Positions 33,101-42,593 are shown, numbered from the stretch's first letter. The stretch is 50,366 nucleotides of DNA from a bacterium (GCA_004322275.1 SCTA01000009.1:1-50366); one strand, 5' to 3'. A program made the numbers and translations. Notes: a model not told the origin generated them from the letters alone.

Positions 33101-33362
33101 GCTCGCCGGGCTTCGCCCTGCACCCTTGGTACTTTTTTTAGAAAAAAGTACCCAAAAAATCGGCCCGGAAGGAGCCGCTCGCTCTTCGAGCGACCGGTCG
33201 CTGCGGCGGGGGCGTGAGGGGGCACCCGTTCGCTTCGCTCACTAAGACCCCCCCGCCGCCCTTTCCGCCTCCGCTCCCTGCTTCACCTACGGGCCACGAG
33301 GGAGGACGAAAGGATGGCTCGTCCAAAAGCGGGATCATGAAATGTTTTTGGCCTCGAAGGTA
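33101..33362 (-). repeat. Family A repeat, subtype II, copy Ab (left half of a pair)
   Basis: The inverted subtype II copy has H2 GGTACTTTTTT (33128-33138) paired with AAAAAAGTACC (33142-33152), the C-rich core, H1 CCAAAA with TTTTGG near 33323-33350, and the terminal box CTCGAAGGTA (33353-33362). It faces copy A3 across about 40 bp. The region 32803-33100, between the TIR gene and this copy, holds only a GGTGGGC/GCCCACC hairpin (32912-32928) and no gene. Confidence 0.82.
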
Positions 33363-33401
33363 GATTATCTACACGTATGTTTTGAATAGTTGTAAACAAA
33401 T

Positions 33402-33665
33402 TACCTTCGAGCAAATGAGCCAGTAAAATCTTGCTCATTTGCGAGCCTTCTTTTCGTTCCCCTTTCGGGGCCCGTACGCGGCGCAACGAGTGGAGGCGTC
33501 GGGCCGGCGCGGGGTCTTAGCGAGCTTTAGCGAGCGGGTGCCCCGTACGGCCCAGCCGGAACGAAGTGGTCGCGCCAAAGGCGCGAGCGACGAGTCCGGG
33601 CCGATTTCTTGGTCACTTCTTTATAAAAGAAGTGACAAGGAGCGCGAGGCAGAGCCTCGCAAAGT
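33402..33665 (+). repeat. Family A repeat, subtype I, copy A3 (right half of a pair)
   Basis: TACCTTCGAG (33402-33411) is followed by H1 (CAAATGAGC 33412-33420 with GCTCATTTG 33433-33441), the core, a CGCGCC/GGCGCG hairpin, H2 (GTCACTTCTTT 33612-33622 with AAAGAAGTGAC 33626-33636) and H3 (GCGAGGC 33644-33650 with GCCTCGC 33654-33660). A GGTGGGC/GCCCACC hairpin lies just outside. The region 33666-33816 up to pyk has no gene. Confidence 0.87.
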
Positions 33666-33816
33666 GTAAACTGGTGGGCCGAGCCCACCCTACGCGGCTA
33701 CAGCATCAACAAAGCGAAGGCCGCGAGTCAGCAACGCGCAGCAACCCCCTGAAAAGCGCCTGACCGCCTGGGTAACGAAAGATTTCTGCCCGTTCGATAG
33801 CGCGCATAAAACATGC

Positions 33817-35223
33817 CTAGAGTCGTATAATCTTCAGCAGATTGGTCGTACCGGCTTCGTTGAGGGGAAGGCCCGCGGTGACTATTGCCAGGTCGCCGGG
33901 AGCGGCGAGGCCGCTTTCGAGGGCCTTGGCGCGGCACTGCTCCAAGAGGGCGTCGGTGTCTTCGGGCTCGGGAGTGAGCATCGGCGTCACCCCCCAGGAG
34001 AGCGCGAGGGCGCGCACCGTCTGGGGAAGGGTGCTGAGGGCGAGTATGGGCTGGGAGGGACGGCTGGCGGAAATCAGCCTCGCCGTGGAGCCGCTGGTTG
34101 TCGGGGTTATGATTATTTTCGCACCCGTCTCGACGGCGACGGCGAAGGAGGCGCGGGCTATCGCCTCCGCCGGTTTGGCGCTGACCCCCGCGTAGATCGG
34201 CTTTTGTCCGCCAAATTCTTTCAGTTCCTCGGCCTTGTCGGCTATCGCCGCCATCACCTCTACGGCCTTTACCGGGTCTTTTCCCACGGCGGTCTCCTCC
34301 GAGAGCATCACCGCGTCGGTTCCGTCGGCGATGGCGTTTGCCACGTCGGTAACCTCCGCCCTCGTGGGGGTCGGGTTCGCGACCATCGAAAGAAGCATCT
34401 GGGTCGCGGTCACCACCGGCTTCGCCGCGAGGTTGGCCTTCTTTATTATCCTCTTCTGATGGCCGGGCAGTTCCTCAAGGGGAACCTCTACCCCCAAATC
34501 CCCGCGGGCCACCATTATCCCGTCGAATTTTTCAATTATCGCGTCGAGATTCCTGAGGGCCTGGCGCTTTTCAATCTTGGCCATGAGGCGCGCCTGACTC
34601 TTTTGTTCGGCCATTATCTTTCTGGCTTCGCCGGCGTCTTCGGCGGCGCGCACAAAGCTCATGCTGACCCAGTCGACCCCTTCACGAAGGCCGAAGCGCA
34701 GATCGGCGATATCCTTTTTCGTCAGCGCGGGAAACCCTTCGCCGCCGGTGGGCAGATTCACTCCCTTGAAGCTGGAGACCGTCCCTCCGTGGAGCACCAG
34801 CGCGCGAAGTTCCATGACGCCTACGGCAAGAACCTTGAGCTGTATGAGGCCGTCTATGAGGCTTAGGCTGTCGCCCTCCCGGAGTTCTTTCGTGAGGAGG
34901 GGGTAACGCACGGGCAAAACACCCCTTTCCCCCTTTACCTCTTCGGTTGTAAGGGTAATCTCGTCGCCTGAGTGGAGAAGGACTGGCTCGGGGAACTCGC
35001 CGAGGCGTATCTTTGGGCCTGAAAGATCGAGGAGAACCGCAATCTCCCTGCCTATGCGGGCGGAGACGCTCCGGATTTCGGCTATCGCCTCCGCATGGGA
35101 TTCGTGGCTCCCGTGGCTCATGTTTATTCGCGCCACGTCCATCCCCGCCAGGGCCATTTTCTCTATTACGCCCCCGTCCCTGCACGCTGGGCCTATGGTG
35201 CAGGCAATCCTGGCTCTTCTCAA
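33817..35223 (-). CDS. pyk: Pyruvate kinase
   Basis: This is a 468-residue glycolytic enzyme converting phosphoenolpyruvate and ADP to pyruvate and ATP. ARIACTIGPACR (near the start), the substrate-loop ARINMSHGSH, LLDLSGPKIRLG, the catalytic MAKIEKRQALRNLD (Lys near 215), GIMVARGDLGVE and the VMLSEETAVGKDP segment are all visible, with a C-terminal regulatory domain (about 345-468). The start is TTG at 35223 (LRRARIACTIG), with GGAGG nine bases upstream; the adjacent ATT is an alternative and the frame upstream is not family-like. Single gene. Confidence 0.94.
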   Translation of the reverse strand: MRRARIACTIGPACRDGGVIEKMALAGMDVARINMSHGSHESHAEAIAEIRSVSARIGREIAVLLDLSGPKIRLGEFPEPVLLHSGDEITLTTEEVKGERGVLPVRYPLLTKELREGDSLSLIDGLIQLKVLAVGVMELRALVLHGGTVSSFKGVNLPTGGEGFPALTKKDIADLRFGLREGVDWVSMSFVRAAEDAGEARKIMAEQKSQARLMAKIEKRQALRNLDAIIEKFDGIMVARGDLGVEVPLEELPGHQKRIIKKANLAAKPVVTATQMLLSMVANPTPTRAEVTDVANAIADGTDAVMLSEETAVGKDPVKAVEVMAAIADKAEELKEFGGQKPIYAGVSAKPAEAIARASFAVAVETGAKIIITPTTSGSTARLISASRPSQPILALSTLPQTVRALALSWGVTPMLTPEPEDTDALLEQCRAKALESGLAAPGDLAIVTAGLPLNEAGTTNLLKIIRL

Positions 35224-35415
35224 AATGACAAACCTCCGAAAGAGTGAAATACGAAACCGGCGAAAAAAATAATAGTCTCTAATTCGCCGCGCGAAAGCAA
35301 AAAGCCGCGCTTGGGAGCAAAAAATCAAAAGGAGGGCTTTTTTTAGAATGAAATAGAGTTATAGAATGTTTCGTACAGGCAGTCCCATTCAGCCCTTAAC
35401 CGAAAGGAGCGCCAT

Positions 35416-36579
35416 ATGAAAAGGCTTCTAGGATTTTTTCTGATGTTGACCCTGGCGTTGGCCGGATGCTCCGGCGGCGGAAGCTCCGGCGGAGGCGACG
35501 CCGAGGAGGTCGCCGAGTACAAGGAAGCCGTTCCCGACTCGATGCAGCTCTCGAAGCTCCTCATTCCGGGAACCAACGGGAGGGCTGCGCCGATAATCGG
35601 CCAGGACGCAACCTTTCCCGCCGTCGCCGTGCCGGTTGCTGTCGCGGTAAACGGGGTGGTGGAGATTATCGTAACCGCCCTCCAGAATGTCGTGGATTCC
35701 CCCTATACCTACTTCGACCGTGAAAACGGACAGGTTTTCTGGGGACCCTTCGACTACGACGGGGGCAACGGCGAAATTGTCCTCATGGTTGAAAAGCAGG
35801 ATAAAGTCACCGCCGAGGAGCCCGACTCTTACGTATGGATATTGTTCCGCGTGCCGGACGGTTTCGATCTGGCGGCCGCTATAGCCGCCGGGGAACAGCC
35901 CGCCGACGCCTACCCGGTTCTCGCCGGTTTCTCGGAGCCCGACACCCCGGAAGGGTACTCCGGCTTCGCCATGATGGACCTGAACGCGGACGCAGCCGCC
36001 AGCGCGGCGCTGGGTGAGACCGGCCCCTTCGGCCAGGGCGTCTTCGTCGCGGCTTACGGGAGCTTCACCGACCCGATCGACCCCGGCACAAAGCTGGAAT
36101 ACGTGATGTCGGCTTTCCGCGGCTTCAAGGACGCGGGGAGCGCCGACGCGCCTCTGGACGTGGATTATCTATACGGAAACCTCATCGGCGAAACGAACCT
36201 CACTTTCTTCAACTTCGTCACCGCCGGCGACATCATTACCGATACGTCAGCCCTTGAAACCCTTAACGTCCGCATGGCCTTTCTCAATCAGGCCGACGGC
36301 AGGGCGGAAGTGACGGTGACCGGCGGCGACGCGGTCGGAAGCGGCTATGCGTACGAGTGCTGGGATAACGCGATAAACCAGACCTACCTTGAACTTAGCG
36401 ACGGCGTCAACGTATCGGTCCTGCCGATCGGCGGCGACTCCAGCCTCTGCACTCCGCCCTTCGAGTCCACCCTCGACGAGCTCCAGATGCCCACCACTCA
36501 ATCCCCGGAGATGGAGGAACTCTTCCTTCTGCTGGGAACCCTTGCCAATGGCGGCATCGGTGGGCTTACGGGCCTTTAG
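35416..36579 (+). CDS. Hypothetical lipoprotein
   Basis: This is a 387-residue lipoprotein of unknown function. The signal peptide with lipobox LALAGC predicts lipidation at Cys 18, followed by a Gly/Ser linker. The mature part is acidic and rich in Gly, Asp and aromatic residues, with beta-type patterns, and has two late Cys (in YECWDN and SSLCTPP) that could form a disulfide. I see no known domain. AAAGGAG lies before the ATG. The gene is monocistronic with its own strong terminator and ordinary codon use. Probably exposed at the cell envelope. Confidence 0.75.
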   Translation: MKRLLGFFLMLTLALAGCSGGGSSGGGDAEEVAEYKEAVPDSMQLSKLLIPGTNGRAAPIIGQDATFPAVAVPVAVAVNGVVEIIVTALQNVVDSPYTYFDRENGQVFWGPFDYDGGNGEIVLMVEKQDKVTAEEPDSYVWILFRVPDGFDLAAAIAAGEQPADAYPVLAGFSEPDTPEGYSGFAMMDLNADAAASAALGETGPFGQGVFVAAYGSFTDPIDPGTKLEYVMSAFRGFKDAGSADAPLDVDYLYGNLIGETNLTFFNFVTAGDIITDTSALETLNVRMAFLNQADGRAEVTVTGGDAVGSGYAYECWDNAINQTYLELSDGVNVSVLPIGGDSSLCTPPFESTLDELQMPTTQSPEMEELFLLLGTLANGGIGGLTGL

Positions 36580-36597
36580 TATCTTCACCGCGAATGC

Positions 36598-36629
36598 AAG
36601 AAGGGCGTCCCGGAAGGGGCGCCCTTCTT
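36598..36629 (+). terminator. Terminator after the lipoprotein gene
   Basis: AAGAAGGGCGTCCC (36598-36611) pairs with GGGGCGCCCTTCTT (36616-36629). The T run is weak (ATTT), and the A/T ends of the stem supply U residues in either direction. Confidence 0.8.
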
Positions 36630-36649
36630 ATTTGGTTAAAACTGCGAAG

Positions 36650-36695
36650 CGTCCGTTTATAAAAACGGTGCAGCCGTTCGCCGAAAGAGGAGGCC
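36650..36695 (-). repeat. Family B 3'-UTR element, partial copy B4
   Basis: Only the stop-proximal part is preserved: the boxes GCAGCCGTTCGCCGAAA and GAGGAGGCCG correspond to the right arm of B1 and B2. The distal half is replaced by unrelated sequence, though an ACGG/CCGT stem remains. On the minus strand it starts about 4 nt after the topA stop codon, the same position as the complete copies. Confidence 0.65.
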
Positions 36696-36698
36696 GTC

Positions 36699-38960
36699 TT
36701 ATTCCTGGTTTTCCTTATATCCGCACCCCTTCTTCGGGCAGCGAATCATAGTTCCTCGCTGGGTGACCTTTTCGACGAGGAAGGGGCTCCGGCAGTCGGG
36801 ACACTCGCGGGAGATGGGGCGGTCCCAGAGGGCGTACTTGCACCCCGGCCACTTGTTGCAGGCGTAAAAGACTCGCCCGGTTTTCGACTGTTTTTCGACC
36901 AGCTCGCCTTCGCACACCGCGCCCTCCTCGCCGGGGCAGGGCACTCCGGTGCCCACAGGACGGGTGTAGCGGCAGGTGGGATAATTGGTGCAGGCGATGA
37001 AGCGACCCCGCCTTCCCTGGCGTATCAGGAGGTTTGAGCCGCATTCGGGGCAGGGCTCACCGAGGTTTTCGCCCTCGCTGATCTCTATCGTGCCGTCGGG
37101 CTTTCTGGTGAAACCCTTCGCGTTCTTGCAGGCGGGGTAGTTAGAGCAGGCGAGGAAAAAGCCGTTCTTGCCCCACTTTATCACCATCGGGTTCTGGCAG
37201 CGGTCGCAAGCGATGTCGGTAACCTCCGCGCGGGCGCGGACGTTCTCCATCCCCTCTTCGGCTATCGCCAGTGACTTGCTGAAGGGGCCGTAGAAATCCT
37301 TCAGAAGCTCGCGCCAGTCGCGCTTTCCCGCCTCTACGTTGTCGAGGTCCTCTTCCATCGAGGCGGTGAACCCCGCGTCGAAGACCTTGGGGAAGCTGGC
37401 GACCAGAAGCTCGCAGACGATCACCCCCAGATCGGTCGGGTAAAAGCGCCTTTCCTCAAACTCCACGTACCCCTTGTCGCGGATGGTGGAGAGAATGGCC
37501 GCGTAGGTCGAGGGACGTCCTATACCCTTCTCCTCAAGCTCCTTGACCAGCGAGGATTCCGAGAAGCGCGGAGGAGGCTGAGTGAAGTGCTGCGTTGTCT
37601 CGGCCTTTTCGAGCCGGAGTTCCTGCCCTTCCCTGAGGTCGGGAAGGACCCTTCCCTCGTCGGATTCGTCCTCCTCTGCACCGCCCTCCAGCCCCTCGAC
37701 GTAGAGGGACATAAACCCCTTGAAGCGAAGGATCGAGCCGGTGGCGCGAAGCTCGTAACGCCCGGCCGTTATGTCGAAGACGGTGCGGTCGTAGAGGGCG
37801 GGCTTCATCTGGCAGGATACGAAGCGGTCCCAGATGAGCTTGTAGAGGAGGTACTGGTCCTTGTCGAGGAACTGCTTGACCGTCTCCGGCGGGTAGTTCA
37901 TCGAGGTCGGGCGTATCGCCTCGTGGGCGTCCTGCGCGCCCTTCCGTATCTGGTAGACAAGGGGTTTTTCGGGCAGGTTAGCCTCCCCGTAGGCGGACTT
38001 GATATAGTCGCGGCAGTCGGCTACCGCGTCGTTGGAAATGCGGGTAGAATCGGTACGCATGTAGGTGATTAGGCCGACCGGCTGCCCTTCCACGTCCACG
38101 CCCTCATAAAGGCGCTGGGCGATCATCATCGTCTTTTTCGTCGAGAAGCGAAGCTTGAGCGACGCTTCGCGCTGTATGGTAGAGGTGATGAAAGGCGGCG
38201 AGGGGTTGCGCTTCTGGCTCTTTTTCTCGATCGAGGAGAGGATGAATTTCTGCTTCTCGATCTCCTCTTTGGCGATGCGGGCGTCCTCGGCCCCGGCAAT
38301 TTTCGCCTTTTTGGAGTCGATTTTCGTGAGCCGCGCCGTGAACTGCGGCGGCATCCCGCCGTCGAGAAGGGCCCTCAGGTTCCAGTACTCTTCGGGCACG
38401 AAGGCCTTTATCTCGGCCTCGCGCTCGACGATGAGGCGAAGAGCCACCGACTGCACCCTGCCCGCGGAGAGGCCGCGCTTGACCTTCCTCCAGAGTATCG
38501 GGCTTATCTGGTAGCCGACCAGCCTGTCGAGTATCCTTCGCGCCTGCTGGGCGTTGTAGCGATCCTCGTTAAGCTTCAGGGGGTGGGAGAGGGCTTCCTC
38601 CACGCCTTTTTTGGTTATCTCGTGGATCATCACCCGGTAGACGGGCGCGCCGCCCTCCTTGGGGGCTATCTCCTCGAAGATGTGCCAGGCTATAGCCTCG
38701 CCCTCGCGGTCGGGGTCAGGCGCGAGATAGATTACGTCGGCTTCGGAGGCGGCCTTCTTCAGGGTGGCTATTACCTTCCCCTTGCCGCGTATGACGCCGT
38801 ACTGGGGCTGGAAGCCGTGCTCTATGTCCACTCCGAGCGTCGATTTCGGCAGGTCCTTTACGTGGCCGACCGAGGCTTCGACGTCAAAACTCTTTCCCAG
38901 ATAGCGCTTTATCGTTCGCGCTTTCGCCGGGCTTTCCACTATTAGAAGAGATTTTCCCAT
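36699..38960 (-). CDS. topA: DNA topoisomerase I
   Basis: This is a 753-residue type IA topoisomerase that relaxes negative supercoils. The Toprim domain (3-130) has LLIVESPAKART and the acidic triad DPDREGEA, the catalytic Tyr is at 300 (LITYMRTDS), and the C-terminus has four Cys-rich zinc-ribbon modules from about residue 590 (CDRCQNPMVIKW, CPECGSNLL, CEGELVEKQ, CPDCRSPF). The ATG at 38960 follows dprA closely (15 nt from the dprA stop), and the two genes are commonly adjacent. It is the last gene of the dksA-orf-priA-dprA-topA group. B4 lies after the stop. Confidence 0.97.
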   Translation of the reverse strand: MGKSLLIVESPAKARTIKRYLGKSFDVEASVGHVKDLPKSTLGVDIEHGFQPQYGVIRGKGKVIATLKKAASEADVIYLAPDPDREGEAIAWHIFEEIAPKEGGAPVYRVMIHEITKKGVEEALSHPLKLNEDRYNAQQARRILDRLVGYQISPILWRKVKRGLSAGRVQSVALRLIVEREAEIKAFVPEEYWNLRALLDGGMPPQFTARLTKIDSKKAKIAGAEDARIAKEEIEKQKFILSSIEKKSQKRNPSPPFITSTIQREASLKLRFSTKKTMMIAQRLYEGVDVEGQPVGLITYMRTDSTRISNDAVADCRDYIKSAYGEANLPEKPLVYQIRKGAQDAHEAIRPTSMNYPPETVKQFLDKDQYLLYKLIWDRFVSCQMKPALYDRTVFDITAGRYELRATGSILRFKGFMSLYVEGLEGGAEEDESDEGRVLPDLREGQELRLEKAETTQHFTQPPPRFSESSLVKELEEKGIGRPSTYAAILSTIRDKGYVEFEERRFYPTDLGVIVCELLVASFPKVFDAGFTASMEEDLDNVEAGKRDWRELLKDFYGPFSKSLAIAEEGMENVRARAEVTDIACDRCQNPMVIKWGKNGFFLACSNYPACKNAKGFTRKPDGTIEISEGENLGEPCPECGSNLLIRQGRRGRFIACTNYPTCRYTRPVGTGVPCPGEEGAVCEGELVEKQSKTGRVFYACNKWPGCKYALWDRPISRECPDCRSPFLVEKVTQRGTMIRCPKKGCGYKENQE

Positions 38961-38975
38961 TATTTAAAAATTCCT

Positions 38976-40076
38976 TTAATTCACAGAACGGCTGAACCGT
39001 TTTCCGGGCCATTCCCGTACGAGCCCGTCAAGTAGTAATTCCATCAGCGCGGAGGCGGTCGCACCGGGCGATTCCCCGGCTCTTTTGGCTATTGTGTCGA
39101 TATCCACCGGGGCGTCTTCCAGGGCGGAGTAAATCTTCCCGGCGCTCGTTCCCTTTTCGGGAAAACGGGCGGAGACTTTCCTTCTTTCTTTGGAGGTGGC
39201 TACGCAGAGGCCGAATTCGTCGAAGATATCCTTCGCGCTCTCAACCAGCCTCGCGCCGTTTCTGAGAAGGTCGTTCGCGCCCCTCGCCGATTCGGACCCG
39301 GCGAGACCGGGAACGGCGAAAACCTCCCTGCCCTGCTCCAGCGCGAGCCGCGCGGTGACCAGAGAGCCGCTCCTCTTTGCCGCCTCTACGACCACGACTC
39401 CCTGGCAAAGGCCGCTTATTATCCTGTTGCGCCGGGGAAAGTTTCTGGCCTCGGGCGCGCCTCCGAGAGGGTGTTCGCTTATCGTCGCGCCGCCCCCGGA
39501 AAAAATCCTCTCGGCGAGCCCGGCGTTGAAAGAAGGATAGTACACGTCAATTCCGGAGCCGAAAACAGCAATCGTCTTGCCGCCGCCTTCCAGAGCTCCC
39601 AGATGGGCGGCGGTGTCTATCCCCTCGGCCATGCCGCTCACAACCGTAACCCCGGCCCGGCCGAGCTCTTCTCCGAGCTTTCTCGCCACCGAGAGTCCGT
39701 GGGGGGTCGCCCTGCGGCTTCCCACCACGCCGATGGCGAACTCGTCTTCGGGAAATATACCAGCCCCGTACAGAACTGCGGGGGGATCGTAAATTTCCCC
39801 CAGTTTTTCGGGGTATCCCGGCCCGCCGTAGCGCACTATCCAGTACCCGGCCTCGCGGACTCTGGTTACCAGCTTTTCGGCGAAATCCAGCTCGGCCGCG
39901 CCCAGGGTGAACTTCGGAATCCGAGGGTCGATTCCGGTGCTTTGCATTTCTTCCCACGAGGCGCGAAGCACAGCGCCCGGCGAGCCGAAGCGGTCCAGCA
40001 GAAGCCGGAAGTTCCTGTCGCCAAGCCCCTCGACGAACCGAAGGGCCACGGTTTCGATTATGCCCTCAACGTCCAT
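38976..40076 (-). CDS. dprA: DNA-processing protein DprA
   Basis: This is a 366-residue protein that loads RecA on incoming single-stranded DNA during natural transformation. An N-terminal helix-hairpin-helix/SAM-like part (about 1-60) precedes the Rossmann domain (about 85-295) with VVGSRRATPHG, SGMAEGIDTAAH, SEHPLGGAPEARNFPRRNRIISGL and RSGSLVTARLALEQGREVFAVPG, the standard DprA blocks. A winged-helix DML1-like tail follows (about 305-360). The ATG at 40076 is chosen for its GGGGGGAAG ribosome site. Other competence genes are not in the window. Confidence 0.95.
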   Translation of the reverse strand: MDVEGIIETVALRFVEGLGDRNFRLLLDRFGSPGAVLRASWEEMQSTGIDPRIPKFTLGAAELDFAEKLVTRVREAGYWIVRYGGPGYPEKLGEIYDPPAVLYGAGIFPEDEFAIGVVGSRRATPHGLSVARKLGEELGRAGVTVVSGMAEGIDTAAHLGALEGGGKTIAVFGSGIDVYYPSFNAGLAERIFSGGGATISEHPLGGAPEARNFPRRNRIISGLCQGVVVVEAAKRSGSLVTARLALEQGREVFAVPGLAGSESARGANDLLRNGARLVESAKDIFDEFGLCVATSKERRKVSARFPEKGTSAGKIYSALEDAPVDIDTIAKRAGESPGATASALMELLLDGLVREWPGKRFSRSVN

Positions 40077-40178
40077 CTTCCCCCCTTTCACCGCCGCGAT
40101 CCACGGTACCGGCGGGATAACATATTACCATGCGCATGCAAAATGCAAGAATGAGGGAAGGTTTTTTTAATGGAATTT

Positions 40179-42593
40179 TCAGGCCATGCGCAGAGGATCA
40201 ATATCCACCTGAACGGAAATATCTCCGCCGGGTTTTCCCGCCGGGTCGCCGAGCAGCGCCCGCACGAGGGACTGTAGCCCCCCTGTCTCCCTGCCGGGAG
40301 AGCGCAGGAGTATGTTGAAGCGCCATCTCCCCCTCACCATCGCCACCGGCGCGGGAGCGGGGCCGAGGATGTCCACCCCGCTCCGGGTGTTGTGGCGTCC
40401 GAGCCAGCCGGCGATAAGTTTCGCCGCCGCGAAGGTTTCGCTCTCGCCGGGGCCGGTCACCCGCACCAGCGCGAGCCTGCGGTACGGAGAAAACCCCGCC
40501 AGCTTTCTCATCTCCAGCTCCGCCGAGGCGAAATCTTCGTAATCGCCGCTCTTTACCGCCTGAAGAACCGGATGATGGGGATTGCGGGTCTGTATGTAGA
40601 CGCTCCCCTTCCTGGAGTCGCGCCCGGCCCTCCCCGCCACCTGTGTGAGGGTCTGGAAGGTCCGCTCCCCCGCGCGGAAATCGGCGAAGTGGAGGGCGTC
40701 GTCGGCGCTGAGGACCCCGACAACGGTAAGGCCGGGGAAGTGGTGGCCCTTGACCACCATCTGCGTCCCGACGAGGATGTCGGCCTCCCTGCGCATGAAG
40801 CTCCGCAGTATATCGAGCCCCCCCCTGTCGCCCGCCGAATCCCTGTCGAGACGAAGTGCCCTCGCCTGCGGCCAAAGTAGCGCTATCTCCTCTTCGATCT
40901 TCTGCGTTCCCGCCCCGAGGGCGACCAGTTCGGACATCTCGCAATGGGGGCAGACCGAGGGCGGCCTCGCAGTCTTGCCGCAGTAGTGGCAGACCAGCGC
41001 CCCTGTTTTCCCTCTACGGTGAAGGGTCATGGGAACCGAGCACTTTTTGCACCTTACCGCTTCCTCGCACTCGGGGCAGAAGAGGGAGGAGGAAAACCCT
41101 CTGCGGTTGAGGAAGATAAGCGCCTGTTCCCCCCGCCCTATAGCCTCCGCGACCGCGTTTTTTAGTCTTTCCGAAACCAGCACCCTCCTGCCAAGACGCT
41201 TTTCCTCGTCCCTTATGTCCACCAGTTCGACCGAAGGAAGCTGCGCGCCCGAGGCCCGGAGCGGCAGTCTGAGCGGTTGGCAGCGCCCCTCTTGGGCGGC
41301 GAGCCAGGTTTCAAGGTCGGGGGTCGCCGAGCCGAGGAGGACGACCGCGCCAGCCTCCCTCGCCCGGACCATCGCAACGTGCTTGGCGTTGTAGCGAAGC
41401 CCTTCCGCCTGCTTGTAGCTGGGGTCGTGCTCTTCGTCCACCACGATGAGGCCGAGGTTTTCGAGGGGGGCGAAGACCGCCGAGCGCGTGCCGACCACCA
41501 CTTTCGCCGCACCGGACCTTACCGCCTTCCACTGGAGGCCCCGCTCGCGCTCGCCGAGGCCGCTGTGCAAAAGGGCCATCCTGTCACCGAGGCGCGACGC
41601 GAAGCGGCCGAGAAGCTGCGGGGTGAGCGCTATCTCCGGCACCAGCACCAGCGCGCTCTTCCCCGCGGCCAGCGCGGCTTCCACGGCCCTTATGTAAACC
41701 TCGGTCTTTCCGCTTCCCGTTATGCCCCAGAGGAGAAAATTTTTATATTCACCCTTTTCCAGCGCTTCGCCTATGGCCAAGAGCGCCTCGGCCTGCTCGG
41801 GGGTAGGCTCGAAAGCCGACTCACCGCCGTAGCCAAGGGTGTGCGCCTCCTCGGCGAGGGGCGGAGAATCGAGGAGGGAAACCCACCCCTTTTTGACGGC
41901 GCGTTCCACCGTCCCCGGAGGAATAGAGGCTCCGCGCACCGCCTCAGCCGTGAGGGGGCCTTCCCGCAGGAGGTCCAAAAGCGCCGCGAGGCGTCCGCTC
42001 CGGGCATCGAGACTTGCCGGGTCCGGCGCTCCCGGTGAGAGCAGGCACCAGCGCGCCCCCTTCGGAGCGGCAGGGGCGGTCACCTTCCATACCCTCTTCA
42101 GGTACCCCTTTTTCAGGAGTTCCTCGAAGGGTTTTCTCTGCGCGTTCCAGGCGGGAAGGGGTACTCCCCCCTCCTTTTGGGCTATCTTTCCGAGGAGAGC
42201 TTTCCCGCTCTCTGAGAGTTCGCCCTCTCCCTCGCCCTCGCCGGAGGCTATATAGGAGGGCCTCGTCTCGGCTCTGGCGGCGGGGGGCAGAAAGGTCGCG
42301 AGGGTCTCTCCGAGGGGATGGTGATAGTAGGAGGACACCCATTCGGCGAGGGTCACGAGTCCGGGAGTCAGCGGAGGGACGGGGTCGAGAATTTCGCGGA
42401 GGGGTTTCAGGCGCTTTTTTTCGACGGGGGAGGCCGTGTCGAGGGCGACTATAAATCCCTGAACCCGTCGCGCGCCGAAATCGACCGCCACACGCGCGCC
42501 GACCGCCGCGAGGGTAAGGAGGTCGTCCGGTATAAGGTAGTGGTAAGTTTCGCGAAGGGGGAGTTCGACGGCGACGCGGGCGTAGAGTTCCAT
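40179..42593 (-). CDS. priA: Primosomal replication restart helicase PriA
   Basis: This is an 804-residue superfamily 2 helicase that reloads the replisome at stalled forks. The N-terminal 3'-end-binding domain (about 1-100, VAVELPLRETYHYLIPD) is followed by Walker A GITGSGKT (290-297), the DEEH box (386-389), a zinc-binding insert with several CxxC pairs (CPECEEAVRCKKC, CHYCGKTARPPSVCPHC; about 505-560), and motif VI QVAGRAGRDSRKG (about 650-662). GAGGAG lies six bases before the ATG. It is downstream of an unknown gene and upstream of dprA. Confidence 0.97.
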   Translation of the reverse strand: MELYARVAVELPLRETYHYLIPDDLLTLAAVGARVAVDFGARRVQGFIVALDTASPVEKKRLKPLREILDPVPPLTPGLVTLAEWVSSYYHHPLGETLATFLPPAARAETRPSYIASGEGEGEGELSESGKALLGKIAQKEGGVPLPAWNAQRKPFEELLKKGYLKRVWKVTAPAAPKGARWCLLSPGAPDPASLDARSGRLAALLDLLREGPLTAEAVRGASIPPGTVERAVKKGWVSLLDSPPLAEEAHTLGYGGESAFEPTPEQAEALLAIGEALEKGEYKNFLLWGITGSGKTEVYIRAVEAALAAGKSALVLVPEIALTPQLLGRFASRLGDRMALLHSGLGERERGLQWKAVRSGAAKVVVGTRSAVFAPLENLGLIVVDEEHDPSYKQAEGLRYNAKHVAMVRAREAGAVVLLGSATPDLETWLAAQEGRCQPLRLPLRASGAQLPSVELVDIRDEEKRLGRRVLVSERLKNAVAEAIGRGEQALIFLNRRGFSSSLFCPECEEAVRCKKCSVPMTLHRRGKTGALVCHYCGKTARPPSVCPHCEMSELVALGAGTQKIEEEIALLWPQARALRLDRDSAGDRGGLDILRSFMRREADILVGTQMVVKGHHFPGLTVVGVLSADDALHFADFRAGERTFQTLTQVAGRAGRDSRKGSVYIQTRNPHHPVLQAVKSGDYEDFASAELEMRKLAGFSPYRRLALVRVTGPGESETFAAAKLIAGWLGRHNTRSGVDILGPAPAPVAMVRGRWRFNILLRSPGRETGGLQSLVRALLGDPAGKPGGDISVQVDIDPLRMA

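Noticed and set aside
33439-33669. Conserved peptide shared by open frames in copies A3 and A4
   Set aside because: The shared peptide follows from the shared core DNA; other copies break the frame, so protein coding is not supported.
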